The notes below the pieces were generated by a model. It ran no database searches, was not told the origin of the DNA, and saw nothing but the letters and a program-made list of their open reading frames with translations. From assembly GCA_010015675.1 (NCBI GenBank), contig ML976983.1:503604-567603 (forward strand): a DNA stretch of 64,000 nt, read 5' to 3'. This stretch comes from Byssothecium circinans (lineage: Eukaryota; Ascomycota; Dothideomycetes; Pleosporales; Massarinaceae). Position numbers and translations under genes: made by a program. Below are positions 12,441-24,180 of the stretch, piece after piece (positions within the stretch are counted from its first letter, which is position 1; each line of letters opens with the position of its first letter).

Positions 12441-14180
12441 ATGGACGCATACGAGAACCCCATCGTACCTGGCTTCGCGCCCGATCCCTCCGTAGTATTC
12501 GCAGACGGAATCTTCTACCTCACAACGTCTTCCTTCCACGTCTTCCCCGGTCTTCCCCTCTACGCCTCAGATGACCTGAAGAGCTGGAAACTCATCGGTA
12601 AGCTCTCCGCAACCACCATCCCAAACGATACATTCACTTAATGCGATATCGTATCCTCCTCCGTAGGCCACGCCCTCAACCGCCTAAACCAACTCCCGCT
12701 CGAAAACGCCACAACCACCCATGTAACCCTGGACACCGGCCACGCCATGGCCGGAACAAGCGGCCTCTACGCGCCTACGATCCGTCACCACAACGGCAGG
12801 TTCTACATCGTGTGTACGAACATCATCGCGTACCCGGATGGGAAGCGTAAGTCAGACAACTTTGTCATAAGCACAAGGGACATCTGGGCTGGGGACTGGA
12901 GCGATCCCGTTTACTTCCCGTTCAAAGGCATCGATCCCGATTTATTCTTCGACGACGACGACGACGGTGGGAGGGCGTATGTGCAGGGTTCGTGGCGTCT
13001 GGACCGCGTGAAGCAGCCACGATGCACGATCATGCAGTATGAGATTGACATCGCGACTGGCACGCCGCTGGAAGAGCCGCGCGTGATATGGGGAGGTGTT
13101 GCGAAATACGACACCGAGGCTCCGCATATATATAAGAAGGATGGGTGGTATTATCTGCTTGTTGCCGAGGGGGGTACTTTCGAACACCATATGCTGTCGA
13201 TGGCGCGGTCGAGGTCTGTTCGTGGTCCGTATGAAGCTGCGCCTGTTAACCCGGTGTTGACGGCAGATGGAAAGGACGAGTATGTGCAGAATGTAGGGCA
13301 TGGGGATTTGTTTACAGATGAGGGTGGAAGGTGGTGGGCGGTGGTGCTGGGTGTGAGGAATGTGCCTGGGTGGCCGTTGGGGCGGGAGAGCTTTTTGACG
13401 AAGGTGGAGTGGGGGGAGGGCGGGTGGCCGCGTTTTGAACAGGTGAGGATGAAGTTTGAGAGGGTGAAGGGGTTGGGTTTGTCGACTGCTGAGGCTGGTC
13501 ATGGTAAGAGTGCATCACTCGCAAATCGGGTGTCCAAATCAGCCACTACGCTCCCCGGCGTATCTGCAGACAAAACAACCACTTCTCCCACCACGGATCC
13601 TCGGACCTTAGAATTCATATACATCCGCAACGCTAACCTCGACAAATACCGCTTCAACCCCTCCGAACCGAGCACTGTATGGCTGTACCCCACAGCGAGC
13701 GGACTCTCCTCTCCAAGAGGGTCAATGACCTTCATAGGCATGCGCCAGCGCTCTCTATCCTGCACTGCAAAGGCTACTTTCGATCTCGCAGACCTCGAGT
13801 CAACGAAATCAGATATCAGTATCGGCTTCGCTCTATATAAAGACCATCTACGCCATGCCTCCATCAGCTTTGCTGTGAAAACTGGCGATTTGACTTTTGG
13901 TGCGGTGAACGCTACGCAGACTTTCTCACGCCGTACTTCGGTTTCTATCGGGGCGGTGGTCGGTAAGCTGAGGTTCTTGATCCATGCGTCGGCGGAAAGT
14001 TACGTTTTCAAGTACCAGTGCGGGAATGATGAGGGCGAGTTCGTGGAAGTTGGGACGGTGGCGGTTACGGAGTTGTTTGCGAGGGATTTTAAGGGGCCGA
14101 TATTTGGGGTGTTTGCAACGAGTGAGGGGGGTGAGGGGGAGTGGGTTGGGGTTAGGGAGTTTGGGGTTGAGGGGTTGTAG
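12441..14180 (+). CDS. Glycoside hydrolase family 43 (beta-xylosidase/alpha-arabinofuranosidase type)
   Basis: GH43 enzymes cleave xylose or arabinose from plant hemicellulose. Two exons (12441-12597 and 12667-14180) flank a 69-nt intron and give 556 aa. The five-blade propeller signatures are visible: the catalytic-base Asp in GFAPDPSVVF, the pKa-tuning Asp in GIDPDLFFD and the catalytic-acid Glu in DTEAPHIYKK. A C-terminal beta-sandwich (roughly residues 360-556) is typical of the long xylosidase-type GH43 enzymes. There is no signal peptide at the chosen ATG, so the protein is predicted intracellular, acting on imported oligosaccharides. The ATG at 12441 was chosen because an in-frame stretch upstream has no ATG start. 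The exact substrate is not decidable from sequence. Confidence 0.85.
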
Positions 14181-15539
14181 GGTGAGTGATGGTTATGAGG
14201 GAGAAGTGGTTTGGGTTTCGTGGAGGGTGGGAGTATTGGGACCTTGGCTTCGGATTTTTGCCTTCTTTTTCAGTCTTTCATTCTTTCCGTTACTTCCATT
14301 ATTTTCTTTCTACTTCTTCTTTTCATGCTGAAGTGTTTGTCTGGCATGATGGGCGTAGGAAACGATCTCCCTCACCTCTGTTCATTCACATGCATTGTCG
14401 CCTTTACCTCTATGCCCCTTCACCTAGATGCTCATTGCTACTCTTATGGCCTTCAAAAACTTATGCATCAACCAAAATCTTTGCACCGTTTACTTCAGAC
14501 TAACTACATCCCCTCTACGAAACCCATCCCCATCAAAGCCCACCAAAACCCCGCCACTCAACCCGAAACAGCAGCATGTGGTACTAAACCACCAACTCTT
14601 CAAGCGACGCAAGGCAAGATCTGATCCTACGAACAGAGTGGCCCACATGATACACGTTCCCTCTCCCAATCCCAATCCACGCGAGACGAGACGAGACGAA
14701 ATGAAAGGATAGGACGAGATGAACTGCTTGCTAGGCCACACTGGTGAAACGGCCTTAGTGTGGGGAGGGAAATAGTTTATTTTGACGGCCTAATTCAGCA
14801 TTCCATGGCTGTATCTTTGTGTGTTTGGACGTTGAGGAAGTGATGAGAGGCCAGGGGCGCCTATGGAGTGGTAAGCCGGGTAGGTAAATAAATAGACCTC
14901 GGGGGGCTGCGCAAAGACGCCAAAGGGGCGTACGGGGGCGCAAATGCCAACACAATTTCAGCCATGTGGGCCTTCCAGTCCACCGCCTTCTCAAATGTTT
15001 CTTACCAGGAATTTTCCCCTCACAAACGTCGCGCGAAATTATTTAATCGTCTTCACGCGCATCAGACGGAACACTAAATCATGCAGAACGCGCGAGGCAC
15101 GTGGTATATCATTTTTCGACCCTAGGTACTAAGGGGCAGGTATGGGAATATGATAGCACCTGCTCCCATTCCTCTACCCAACGAACCAACCGGCAACATC
15201 AACCCAAAGATTTCCCTAAAGTGGTATACAAAGAAAGGCAAGAGCGCAAGCAAGCAAGCAACGACAAGAAAAATAGCGACCAAGTACAGAGGTGTTGATT
15301 CTTCAAGGTGAGAAAGTTATGTATCAAGATATGATATCCGATTGAGGACTCCGAGGGTATTTTCCGCTTTTCGTCAATTCATGCAAAGCGCTGATCCTGC
15401 CGGCGCTAGCGAGCTGTGATAGCTCTGTCGAAAGAGTAGGTATAACGATTGCAAGCTGCGCGATTCTAGATGAAGGAAGAGGAGGCAGGATTGGAGTCGT
15501 ATGGGTCTTCCCATGGTTGAAGAAGGTGGGAGAGGGTAC
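14181..15539. other. Intergenic, no supported gene
   Basis: Convergent 3' flanks of the GH43 gene (+) and the expansin-like gene (-). Contains a T/C-rich run near 14260-14330 and short GAGAC repeats near 14682-14700. No gene is recognised. Confidence 0.5.
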
Positions 15540-16352
15540 TTAGACGGCGGTCCAGGTCATTCCAGTGATGCGGTCACCGGTAGAGGTGCCGGTGACGGCT
15601 TCCCAGAGGGACGGGGACATGTCGAAGCCGCCATTGGTGCAACCGTCGCACCTATCCAAGATGGTGGCGGTGGTCGTCTTGCCCTTGTATGTGATAGCGA
15701 CCTTTTGTCCGCACCACTTGTTGGTTGGGTTGCCGGTAGCGACGTCGTAGGTAGACGGGCCATAGAGGTCAGAGGCGAGGGCTACGGCCATGTCGGTGTT
15801 GGCAATAGGCTTGCCGCAGGAGCCAACAGCGCCTCCGAAGGGGTGGAGAGTCATAGAGCCACCGGAGTGGACTTGACCGGAGCCAGTAGAAGGGGCAGAA
15901 GAAGCGGCGGGAGCTGCAGGAGCTGCGGGAGCCACAGAAGTGGGCTTCGCGGGCGCAGCGCTGGTCGTGGGCTGAACAGGGGCAGCGGGAGCGGTGGGCT
16001 TAGCAGGAGCCGCTGTGGTGGTGGGTTGAACGGCTGGAACGCTGGGCTGGACTAGGGTGGGAACAGGAGCAGCCGAAGAGGGCTTCACAGACGAAGGCTT
16101 GACTGCCGAGGGGACGGCGATGGCAGAGCTCTTAGCAGTAGTAGGAGCGGCGGCCTGGACGGATGATTTTTCGAAGAAAGCCGCAGGGGATGAGGTACCC
16201 TTGGGGACGTCGCCGGCGTAGACAGTGGTGTAAACAACTTCGGTCTGAACGACAGTTGAGGTGAAGGTGACCAAGGCGCGCTTGTGGTTCACGGGAGCAG
16301 CAGCGGCGAGGGAGCCGAAGAGCACAGATGCGAGAACGTTGGAGGTCTTCAT
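15540..16352 (-). CDS. Secreted expansin/RlpA-like double-psi beta-barrel protein
   Basis: Single exon, 270 aa, starting at the second Met of the frame, which begins a clear signal peptide (MKTSNVLASVLFGSLAAAAP). A segment of about 130 residues rich in Ala, Pro, Thr and Ser follows; it is imperfectly repetitive (PTTSAAPAKPT-like units) and is probably an O-glycosylated linker. The C-terminal 110 residues form a DPBB domain with paired Cys, the DRCDGC segment and a DMSPSLWEA motif, as in barwin/expansin-like fungal cell-wall proteins. Such proteins are secreted and often bind or loosen polysaccharide. No catalytic activity can be asserted. The upstream in-frame Met at 16400 would precede the signal peptide and is not preferred. 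Confidence 0.85.
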   Translation of the reverse strand: MKTSNVLASVLFGSLAAAAPVNHKRALVTFTSTVVQTEVVYTTVYAGDVPKGTSSPAAFFEKSSVQAAAPTTAKSSAIAVPSAVKPSSVKPSSAAPVPTLVQPSVPAVQPTTTAAPAKPTAPAAPVQPTTSAAPAKPTSVAPAAPAAPAASSAPSTGSGQVHSGGSMTLHPFGGAVGSCGKPIANTDMAVALASDLYGPSTYDVATGNPTNKWCGQKVAITYKGKTTTATILDRCDGCTNGGFDMSPSLWEAVTGTSTGDRITGMTWTAV

Positions 16353-19300
16353 TTTGAAGTTTGGGGGTTGTTTTGCTGAGAAGCAGTGTTGATGTGGCAA
16401 ATTTAAATGTCCGTGAGTGTTGAATTGGCTGGCAATTCAAAGGGCGAAATGGGTATGAATCTGTCCTGGGTGTGCAATAGATGTGCGGTGTTTGGTGACT
16501 GAGATGGTCGGTGACTGTAAATGACTGTGAGAGATGCTAGATCTCGAGAAGTGGGCAATGAATGTGGGTAAAGAATGAAATGGACAACGTTAGACCTCAA
16601 GCCTGTAAAGAGCGGACAGGAGGAGGGCAGCCGGTGGGTTATAAAGAGGGACGGAGGTGAGATGGAGTGGAAAACGGAGATGGGGATGGGTGTAGGCGGC
16701 CGGGATCGATTCAAGTTAGCGCCATGCGCGGTGCGATGTCGACGCCACGTTCAGCCGGCCCTTCACCGTCCAATCACCGTTGATGGCACAGTTGCCAGCT
16801 TCGCACACAAGCCTGATCCATGTCCGTTCTAGCTCCAAGTTTCTTCACGGCTCAGTTTGTGCAGGCACAGCACCGATGGATGGTGATCTCATCGCGCCAG
16901 CGTCACTGTTCGTTGAGGTCCAGTCTGCCTCAACAAGCAGCACTATGGCTTCGACTCTTCGAGACCTTATTCACTCGTTCCGACGCCTGGTCGGGCGCTG
17001 CTATGTGCGCTCGCTCGGGTTGTGTCGCTAAGAATATCGTAGTGGATGGCTAAACAGGCCTCCTTGTGTTTCACCGGCCGCATGGAGCCTAGCGCCGTGC
17101 CTGTCCGTTTTAAACCCAGCAAATGATGATCCTCCTGCGCCGGGATCTTCAGGCACAGTCTCGCCCGGGAATGGGGCGTCAGGGGAAATTTGAAAACGCT
17201 CGTCGGCCATGTGCGGCTGGGGAAACACGGGCAGTGGCGTCTCAGCTCATCACATCGTCAGCTCCGGACGATGCCAGCGATGCCTCCTTGGATGCCCTGA
17301 CACGTAGATGCCGCTGGGGTGCGCGAGCGACATGTGGCGACGAAACATGTTTGTTTGCCCGTGCCTCGACTCTGACTCTGCCACGACTGGCGGCACCCCT
17401 CCAACCTTTGGCCGCCGTCTCACACGCCGACGGTGTACCACCACTCGGATGCTTTCTTCTTGTTCTCGTCTTTTTCTTTTGTTGTCTACGCCGTCAGCAT
17501 GCACAGGAGATGAATTGTGGAACATCTACCGCCCGCCGTCGTTGCGCCTGGGCGCCAACGTACAATAAGGTTGCAACCCGCACACGCGCGCCTGCGTCAC
17601 TGCAAGAGCCTTTCTTATCCACTTATCGATAGCGATACAACCTGCTACCCACATATCGCCTCTGGACTCTGCTAAAGTATGCAGAAGAGTTTTCTGCCGC
17701 GTACAGTCCACTTGGTTCCGAGTCCTCAGCCATTGACCGCGCCGCTTGCGCTCCCACCGCACTCGGCATCCCTCGACGCGCGCAACTAACGTAGAGAAAT
17801 GTGGGAGCAAAAGGTGGACTCTCCGGCGGGGTAGATTTGTCCCACTGTTACATTCTCCGTCAGATCCTCGTTGTTGGGCAACGCCGTCGGTGGATCTGCT
17901 TGTGTTCGTCGCCGGCATATGAAATCTTTGCTGCCCGGCAGTCTGCAGCGCGCAAGCCATGCGTTCGTCACATCGCATCGCATCGTCCCGTGGCCCGCGG
18001 AATAATGAAGAACAGTCTCGAAGCCGTCCTGAGATAGTTGAGACGCGCGGCGTACAGTAGAACTTCGATGGCGTCGACATCGCAATCGTGATGTCAAGTA
18101 GAGCAACCAGCGCATGCAGCACGGGTCGACTGTGTGGGCGCACTTGGCTGTCTCAGGGCCGGAAGGTGAAGTACCTAATCGATAGAGTTCGAGGCATAGT
18201 AACACGTCATACAGAGATCGACATCATTGATGCTTGAGAGGACAGAGAGCACTGGAGAAACGACGTGGGCATCTGGAAATGGCGCAGGAAGCCACATGAT
18301 ACGACGGGTTGCGCCTTCCATCTTTTCAGATCCACATCCTACCTCCTTGTTTGGACTTGTTTAAGCAACACAACAGCTCCGTCTAATTGTACGCAGCACA
18401 TGCTGAATGGCTGGCTGGCTTTGCCTGTGCAAACAACTATATGTTGTGTGTCTCATGAGCCTCGAGGAATGCGGACATGTGAAAAAACAAACACAGAACA
18501 GCATGACAGTCACACTTTTCCTTCACATGTCTCAACTTTTGTTGTGATTCAGTCGTGTTCATCCAGATGTCCTGTCTCACTGCCACTTCCTCCCATAACT
18601 TTGCCCACCGCCCTAACATTCTTTTCACGATCAATTCTACCCTAAAATAAAGTTCCTTAGACCATGCCTACACATCTCTACTTCGCGTAGTGTCTCCCAA
18701 ACATTCTCGTCCTGCATGTCGTCGCCTCTTCACCTCACCGATCACCCAGCCCAACATCATCACATTAAGCATCCTCAACAAACGCACGCACTCTGTCTCT
18801 CAATCTCGCACATTGATTCACAATATGGCGTGAGTCGGACGCGAATGCTCTCCCCTATTGAGGCGCAGCAACAGTCGCGCCGTTCAGACCCCCATCCAAC
18901 TCCGTCGGGCCTGCGCGTCATCCGTACAAGTCCGTAGGAAACAAAACACGTTCAGGCACGAATGCACGTGCCGTTCCGTTAAGGCGAGAAATTGCTGCGG
19001 TCCCTGTTTGGTTCTCTGCAAGGTTTGTTTTGAGGACGCGGGCATGTAGGTGAGGTCCCTAAGTGGCGTGCTGGGTTCAACGGAGATGGAGCGAAAGACG
19101 CTAGGACTGGACTTCTCCTTGGGTAATTCTGTACTTATTTGGGTATGATGGATTTCGTTGCGCTCCTTTTTGGGTACAATGAAGCTGTTACGACTCTGTC
19201 CTGTCGGAAGCGTCTTTCTCTGTCCAGGTTCCACTCTACAAGGCGCATCTCCTGCGCTGCTTACACCCTTATTCTCAATGCCGGTCCACATGCATCCTAC

Positions 19301-19563
19301 GATGATAGGAACCCTCGATTTCATCTTGGGTATTCTGCGACACTACCGCTTCAGGCGCAGAGAAACCCGCGTTCTAGAGTTTTCTAATACTGCTAATATG
19401 GTGGGTTTAGGACAAGAGTACGGACTGTCACAGTGAACGCCGATGTCAGCTCTACGAGTTTGCCTCTAGAAAGATCCGAAGGTAATGAAATGCGGTAAGT
19501 TAGAGTGGACAGCATCAGAGGACTTCACTAAATTGAGAAGTTTATTCACATCCCCTACTCAAG
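16353..19563. other. 3.2-kb gene-poor interval
   Basis: I find no frame with domain-like content or plausible exon chain on either strand. The left end is the promoter of the expansin-like gene, with CT/GA-rich tracts. The mid-part (17000-18200) has GC-rich frames open on both strands, which reflects composition rather than coding. Confidence 0.45.
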
Positions 19564-20679
19564 CTATTTGAATGTCTTATCCGGTATCGCCTTCTCCTCT
19601 TCCTCTAACACTCCCATTACATCGAGAGTCCATTGCTGCATCTTCTCGCCAGGCGGCAAGTACGGCCTCCTCGGCCAAAATGCCTCTGGCTGCACACCTA
19701 GCTGCTTCCCTACAAAGTGGCCTGCCGCAAACTTTGTCAGCGCAAGAGACTTCTTACACGCCCACTCGGCATTAGCGACGACGTCTTGCAGCTTCCTAGC
19801 CTCGTCCTTTTTGCCTTCCATCCAGAGATCATAGACGCGGGCTGTGGCGCGCGGAAACACATTGCCCATGCCTGTGACGCATCCGACACCTCCGCCCTCA
19901 AGAGTAGGGAAGAGGAAATCAGAAGAGCCACCATAAACTAGAACTTCTCGTCAGCAAACACGAATCCTCAAAGTGTGAAAACCAGGAGCTTACCGCTGAA
20001 CTGCTTCGGCGAGAACCGACTAGTCAACCGTATCGCCTTCCCCACATTCGCGCATGTCAGCTTCACACCCACGATGTTGGGATGATCAGCTAGTTTGGTC
20101 AAATCATCCGAGTTCAAATCAATCCCTGACGTGACCCCAGGGAAATTGTAAATCACCACGGGAAGTGGTGACTCGTCGGCAACATCTCGATAAAACCCAA
20201 GAAGAGCCTCTTCCGACACGGCCTTTGCCCAGAAACTCGGGGGTAGGAGAAGCGCAAAACTGGCTCCGGCGTCGTATGCGTCTTTGGCAAGTTCTATCGA
20301 CTCGTTGGTGCTCTGCCCGCTGACACCGGCGACGATGGGGTAGTTTGGCACGCCGAGGTCTGCGTGGGGTTAATTCGACCGTTGCTCTCTGGATGAAAAG
20401 CTAGGGCACTTGGGGTACTGGCATACCTGTCACGGCTTTTCGCACTGTTCGCAATACGTCTTTCTTTTCCTCCCGACTCAGCAACACAGCTTCGCCATTT
20501 GTTCCTTGATACACTAGTCCGTGTTGACCGGCCCGGACAAGGTACTGGCAGTGCTTGTACATGGCATCCAAATCGATTTCCTGCTGTTTTGTTGCCTTGT
20601 ACAAAGATATCACGGGTGTATACACCCCGGGCGGCAACATCGTCTTCTTTGGAGGTATTGTGGATTTCGTGACGGGCAT
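19564..20679 (-). CDS. DapA-family lyase/aldolase (DHDPS/2-keto-3-deoxy acid aldolase-like)
   Basis: Members of this class I aldolase family form a Schiff base with pyruvate-type substrates. Three exons (20679-20427, 20359-19994 and 19937-19564) with consistent phases give 330 aa. The N-terminal barrel shows LPPGVYTPVISL and the GTNGEAVLLSREE loop. The middle contains the Tyr of VVIYNFPG and the Schiff-base Lys in IVGVKLT. The C-terminal helices follow GGGVGCVTGMGNVFP. Fungal relatives include the L-threo-3-deoxyhexulosonate aldolase of galacturonate breakdown and 4-hydroxy-2-oxoglutarate aldolase-like enzymes; I cannot separate these. It stands 450 bp from the DUF1537 kinase gene on the same strand, which fits a role in acid-sugar catabolism. 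Confidence 0.85.
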
Positions 20680-21126
20680 TGCTACGATTTTGCTAATGGA
20701 GCTTGTTGACGATATATGAGGATATATTAGGACTGTGGTAATAAGAGGAGGAATACGACTGCAGTGTTGGAAAGACGTTCGCGGACTGCAGTAGAAGAGA
20801 CGATGAAAGGAGGGTTTTGCCCGCGGCGGCTACATTCCGAACATTTCGAGCGCATTTCCGAAGCTCGGAAACTTGTCCTTTGGGTCACGCATGACATTTG
20901 CGGGGTTTCCTGTCGGAGAAGGAGGAGAGCTGGATAGAGAGGGTTATCGGAGAGAAGGCCGAATGGAGAGTGAGTCATGACGTTGTACTAGCGTACAATA
21001 GCTGAATCGCGCAATAACGAAGGTTGTGAATCTCAGTCACCAGAAGTAGGGGAGTAATGTGTTTGCAAAGTTTGTGTAGAGCATACGGAGTGATTCACTA
21101 CCTTATGGTAAAATCATTCGCCGTTT
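20680..21126. promoter_or_regulatory. Spacer between aldolase and DUF1537 kinase genes
   Basis: 447 bp holding the aldolase promoter and the kinase 3' flank, both genes on the minus strand. No gene or clear motif is seen. Confidence 0.35.
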
Positions 21127-22623
21127 CTAAGCCCTCCATCGCGCAACAACCTCGTACAAAGTCTCATCGCTACCAACATTACCCGGAAACACCACATAGG
21201 GTAATCCCGGATGCTTGCAAGTCTCCTCATCGCATCGCCAAAGCGGCACACCGGCAGCAGCCTGCCCTACAATCATCGCCCGCTTCATTCCCAGGCCCTT
21301 GGTTGCCATATCACTGCTCGTAATCCCCCCTTTCGCGATGACATATCTCGGCTTCGTTTGGAGTCGCTTGAGGAAGGAGACGAGGGCTGCGGCAACTGTG
21401 GCACCGATATCGAGTGACGAGCGCTCATCTGCGCCCACAACGAGCTTACGCGATGTCATGATGAGGACGTCTTGTGGCCTTTGGAGTTCGGATTCCGCCG
21501 TGTTGAGGGCATGCTGTAGTTTAGCTTCTGCGCTGTCGGCCGATTTGAGCAGCTTATTGACATTAAGCTCGACTGTTGTGAGGCGGTCTCCAGACTTGTC
21601 GCGCAGAGCTTTGAGTTGAGAGGTCGTCTTAGGAACATAGGATCCCGCTATTATAAGACCACCCCTCGAAGGATCGAGCGTAAGTTGTTTTGCAGAGATG
21701 AGAGGAATCGGTGAAATGCCCAGCCGTGTAGAGACAAACGCAGCCCCAGAGCGGAACAGAAACTTCTTTCCTTGAGCTGAGGCTTTAAGAATGCCTAATA
21801 TGACGACGTCCATATCCTCCTCTGCAGCCGAATTCACAATGAAAACAGTACCCTTCTGTGCACTCAGCAGGATCTCGCCAACCTTTTGCGAGCCACCCAA
21901 ACGAATGTCTTCCAGTCCAATACCCTGCGCTCTTTCCCTAGCGATAGCTCCTTTGGACTTCTCCACCACCCAGTCTCGCAAATCACTACTCTTGTACCCG
22001 AACATCGCATCTTTGGCAAACGGCGTCTCGCCAGCAGGAACCAGCGTATCCCCTTCAGCCACATAGTGCACATTGTCAATGGTGTACCTCCCCCCTTGGA
22101 GGAAAAAGGGCGCCAGTATCCACGCATTGCTCTGGCCCAGAACTTCCTCTACGACCTCGGGCTCCAGTGGGAAGTGGCCGCGCAGTGTTGAGTCGCCTCT
22201 CAGGACGACCTCGAAACTCTTACCAGCTTTCAGAGCTGCTTCTTTCAGGTTCGTGCATATTTCAACCATTAGTGCGCGGGCCTCAGGTGGATGTAGAGCT
22301 CGCGAATTGGTGAGGATGAAGAATCCGCTTCCGGCACGTGTTTGCTTGAATTCGTCGATGAGGACGGGTATGCTCCATGTGGTGAGCACGACGATGTCGT
22401 TGCATGTTTGGGTGCCTGTTGGATCATCGTCGAGGGCGACTAGGATGGGTATGTTTGGGTTTGTTTGGATTTCTTGACGTGTGAGCGAGCGGAGTTGTTC
22501 TGATGACGCCTCAAGATGTGGGAGGGATGCGAGTGTTGCTTGGAGAGGCAGTGGTGACGGCGACATTTTCGATACTGGGGTTCTTTGTGCTGGCAAAAGC
22601 TCAAGAAGCTTCTGCTGGGTCAT
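21127..22623 (-). CDS. Four-carbon acid sugar kinase family protein (DUF1537, OtnK/DtnK-like)
   Basis: In bacteria this family phosphorylates 3-oxo-tetronate, D-threonate and related acid sugars with ATP. Single exon, 498 aa. The N-terminal domain carries the diagnostic LDDDPTGTQT loop and VLRGDSTLRGHFPLEP, which fit the acid-sugar-binding domain. The C-terminal nucleotide-binding domain shows GGLIIAGSYVPKTTSQL, YVIAKGGITSSDMATKGL and VVFPGNVGSDETL near the end. Length is a little above bacterial homologues because of about 50 extra N-terminal residues. An internal Met at 22566 is an alternative start and gives an N-terminus more like other fungal copies. Neighbours (DenD-like dehydrogenase, aldolase, reductase) support a tetronate-type substrate. 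The precise substrate is unknown. Confidence 0.88.
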   Translation of the reverse strand: MTQQKLLELLPAQRTPVSKMSPSPLPLQATLASLPHLEASSEQLRSLTRQEIQTNPNIPILVALDDDPTGTQTCNDIVVLTTWSIPVLIDEFKQTRAGSGFFILTNSRALHPPEARALMVEICTNLKEAALKAGKSFEVVLRGDSTLRGHFPLEPEVVEEVLGQSNAWILAPFFLQGGRYTIDNVHYVAEGDTLVPAGETPFAKDAMFGYKSSDLRDWVVEKSKGAIARERAQGIGLEDIRLGGSQKVGEILLSAQKGTVFIVNSAAEEDMDVVILGILKASAQGKKFLFRSGAAFVSTRLGISPIPLISAKQLTLDPSRGGLIIAGSYVPKTTSQLKALRDKSGDRLTTVELNVNKLLKSADSAEAKLQHALNTAESELQRPQDVLIMTSRKLVVGADERSSLDIGATVAAALVSFLKRLQTKPRYVIAKGGITSSDMATKGLGMKRAMIVGQAAAGVPLWRCDEETCKHPGLPYVVFPGNVGSDETLYEVVARWRA

Positions 22624-22796
22624 CGGAATACTTAAACTCTGATCAACATACTATTGGCTACGAGTCTACCGAAGTCCAACTAGAGCTCTTCGCGGGGTTG
22701 TAGTGGGACTCGGTCAGAAGACCGAGAACCCCTCCCTTCACAAGTTTACGTGCAATTCCGTTGAAATTTGAGTGCAACTGATAATCAATTATTATT

Positions 22797-23819
22797 CTAC
22801 ATAGCTTGTAAACTTCTAGGCTTGTACACCTCTTCGAGATATCTACACTCCTCGTCCGTCAACTCCACACCCAAAGCCTCCATTATCTGCTCTACGCGCT
22901 GAACACTCGTCAGCCCAACGATCGGCGAACACCCCTTCCTTAAAACCCAAGCTGTAGCAATAGAAGCCATGCTACATCCCTTCTTCTTGCTCAATTCCTC
23001 AACCCTCTGTATAATCTCAGGGTTTGCATCGCCAAACCACTTCTTCGTCTTTGCGTCCGCCTCGTTCCTACTGCTTGTAGCCCCGGCAGGTTTCCCCAGC
23101 ATGCCTCTTGCTAGGGGACTCCACGGTATGATACCAATGCCCTCAGATTCACAGAATGGAATCATTTCGCGCTCTTCCTCGCGGTATAGGAGGTTGTAAA
23201 ATGGTTGCATTGATACGAACGACGTCCATCCGTTCAGTTTGGCGGTATATTGCAAACGTGCGAATTCCCAAGTGTACATGGACGAAGCACCAAGATACCG
23301 TACTTTGCCCATGCACACGAGGTCGTGGAGCGCACGCATAATCTCCGCCGGTTGAGTGTCACGGTCTAGACGATGCAGCTGCAAGACGTCGATGTACGAC
23401 GTCCCAAGTCGGTCTAGAGATGCGTCTACAGCGTCGAAGATATGTTTTCGTGAGAGCCCCATTTGGTTCACCAGCTCGCGGGAATAGGGATCGGGCGGTT
23501 GTGGTCGACTATCGTCGTCCATCACTGGGTAGTATAGCTTGGTCATGATCACCACGCGCGATCTGGGCATGCTGAATTTCCTCATGGCGCGTCCGAGGAT
23601 CCTTTCGCTTTCGCCGTTGGAATATGTGTTGGCTGTATCCCAGGTGTTGATTCCGCGATCCCAAGCTCTTTTGATGACTGCCATGCTGTCCTCTTCCGCG
23701 AGTGTCCATGGTGAGCCTTCCCATTGGGGCGATCCAAATGCCATACATCCCAGAATGATGCGCGAAACTTTTAGGCCAGAATTGCCCAGTCGTGCGTATT
23801 GCATTGAGCGGTTCGCCAT
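22797..23819 (-). CDS. Aldo/keto reductase (YakC/versiconal-reductase-like group)
   Basis: NAD(P)H-dependent aldehyde/ketone reductase or alcohol oxidase with a TIM-barrel fold. Single exon; 340 aa from the preferred Met at 23819 (YARLGNSGLKVSRIILG), 354 aa if the upstream Met at 23861 is used. The catalytic tetrad is visible: Asp in WDTANTYSNGESE with its Tyr four residues on, Lys in VVIMTKLYYP and His in DVLQLHRLD. The cofactor-binding end shows GCSPIVGLTSVQRVEQI. It is transcribed away from the DenD-like gene across about 360 bp and lies 173 bp upstream of the kinase gene on the same strand, so co-regulation is plausible. The substrate is unknown. Confidence 0.87.
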   Translation of the reverse strand: MANRSMQYARLGNSGLKVSRIILGCMAFGSPQWEGSPWTLAEEDSMAVIKRAWDRGINTWDTANTYSNGESERILGRAMRKFSMPRSRVVIMTKLYYPVMDDDSRPQPPDPYSRELVNQMGLSRKHIFDAVDASLDRLGTSYIDVLQLHRLDRDTQPAEIMRALHDLVCMGKVRYLGASSMYTWEFARLQYTAKLNGWTSFVSMQPFYNLLYREEEREMIPFCESEGIGIIPWSPLARGMLGKPAGATSSRNEADAKTKKWFGDANPEIIQRVEELSKKKGCSMASIATAWVLRKGCSPIVGLTSVQRVEQIMEALGVELTDEECRYLEEVYKPRSLQAM

Positions 23820-24180
23820 AGGATGGGATGTTGAGTCAACTGAAGACAGGATTAAACGCACTCAAATGTCGCTGCGCTGACTCTGTTTGACATCTCTTCG
23901 TAATCTTGTTTTACTACGTACAAACAAAGCCCTCGGTTGGACATGCGCCGCTGTTGGTGTCAGGTCCAGCTACGGCTTTCTCGCCGTAGGCTCGGAACTT
24001 GGAACATCCCTAGGAATATTCCCCAAAAGCCGAACGCGGCGAGAACGCTATTGGAACGATGACATACCATGGTATGCAATCGCTATGGAACTTTTCCGAG
24101 ATCAAAGACCTCAGAAAACTGTATTTTCCATTACCTTAACGAGACAAGCTTGACACGTCCTCGACCAAAAAGGCCATACA
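23820..24180. promoter_or_regulatory. Divergent promoter, AKR / DenD-like dehydrogenase
   Basis: A 361-bp spacer serves two divergent genes. It contains a perfect 9-bp inverted repeat, TTCTCGCCG at 23978-23986 and CGGCGAGAA at 24037-24045, with a 50-nt spacer, and an internal palindrome GGAATATTCC at 24013-24022. CGG half-sites are typical of fungal Zn2Cys6 regulators. The regulatory role is inference. Confidence 0.35.

Noticed and set aside
17526..18143. 205-codon minus-strand frame
   Set aside because: GC-driven open frame, no hydrophobic core or motif, and open frames occur on the opposite strand too.
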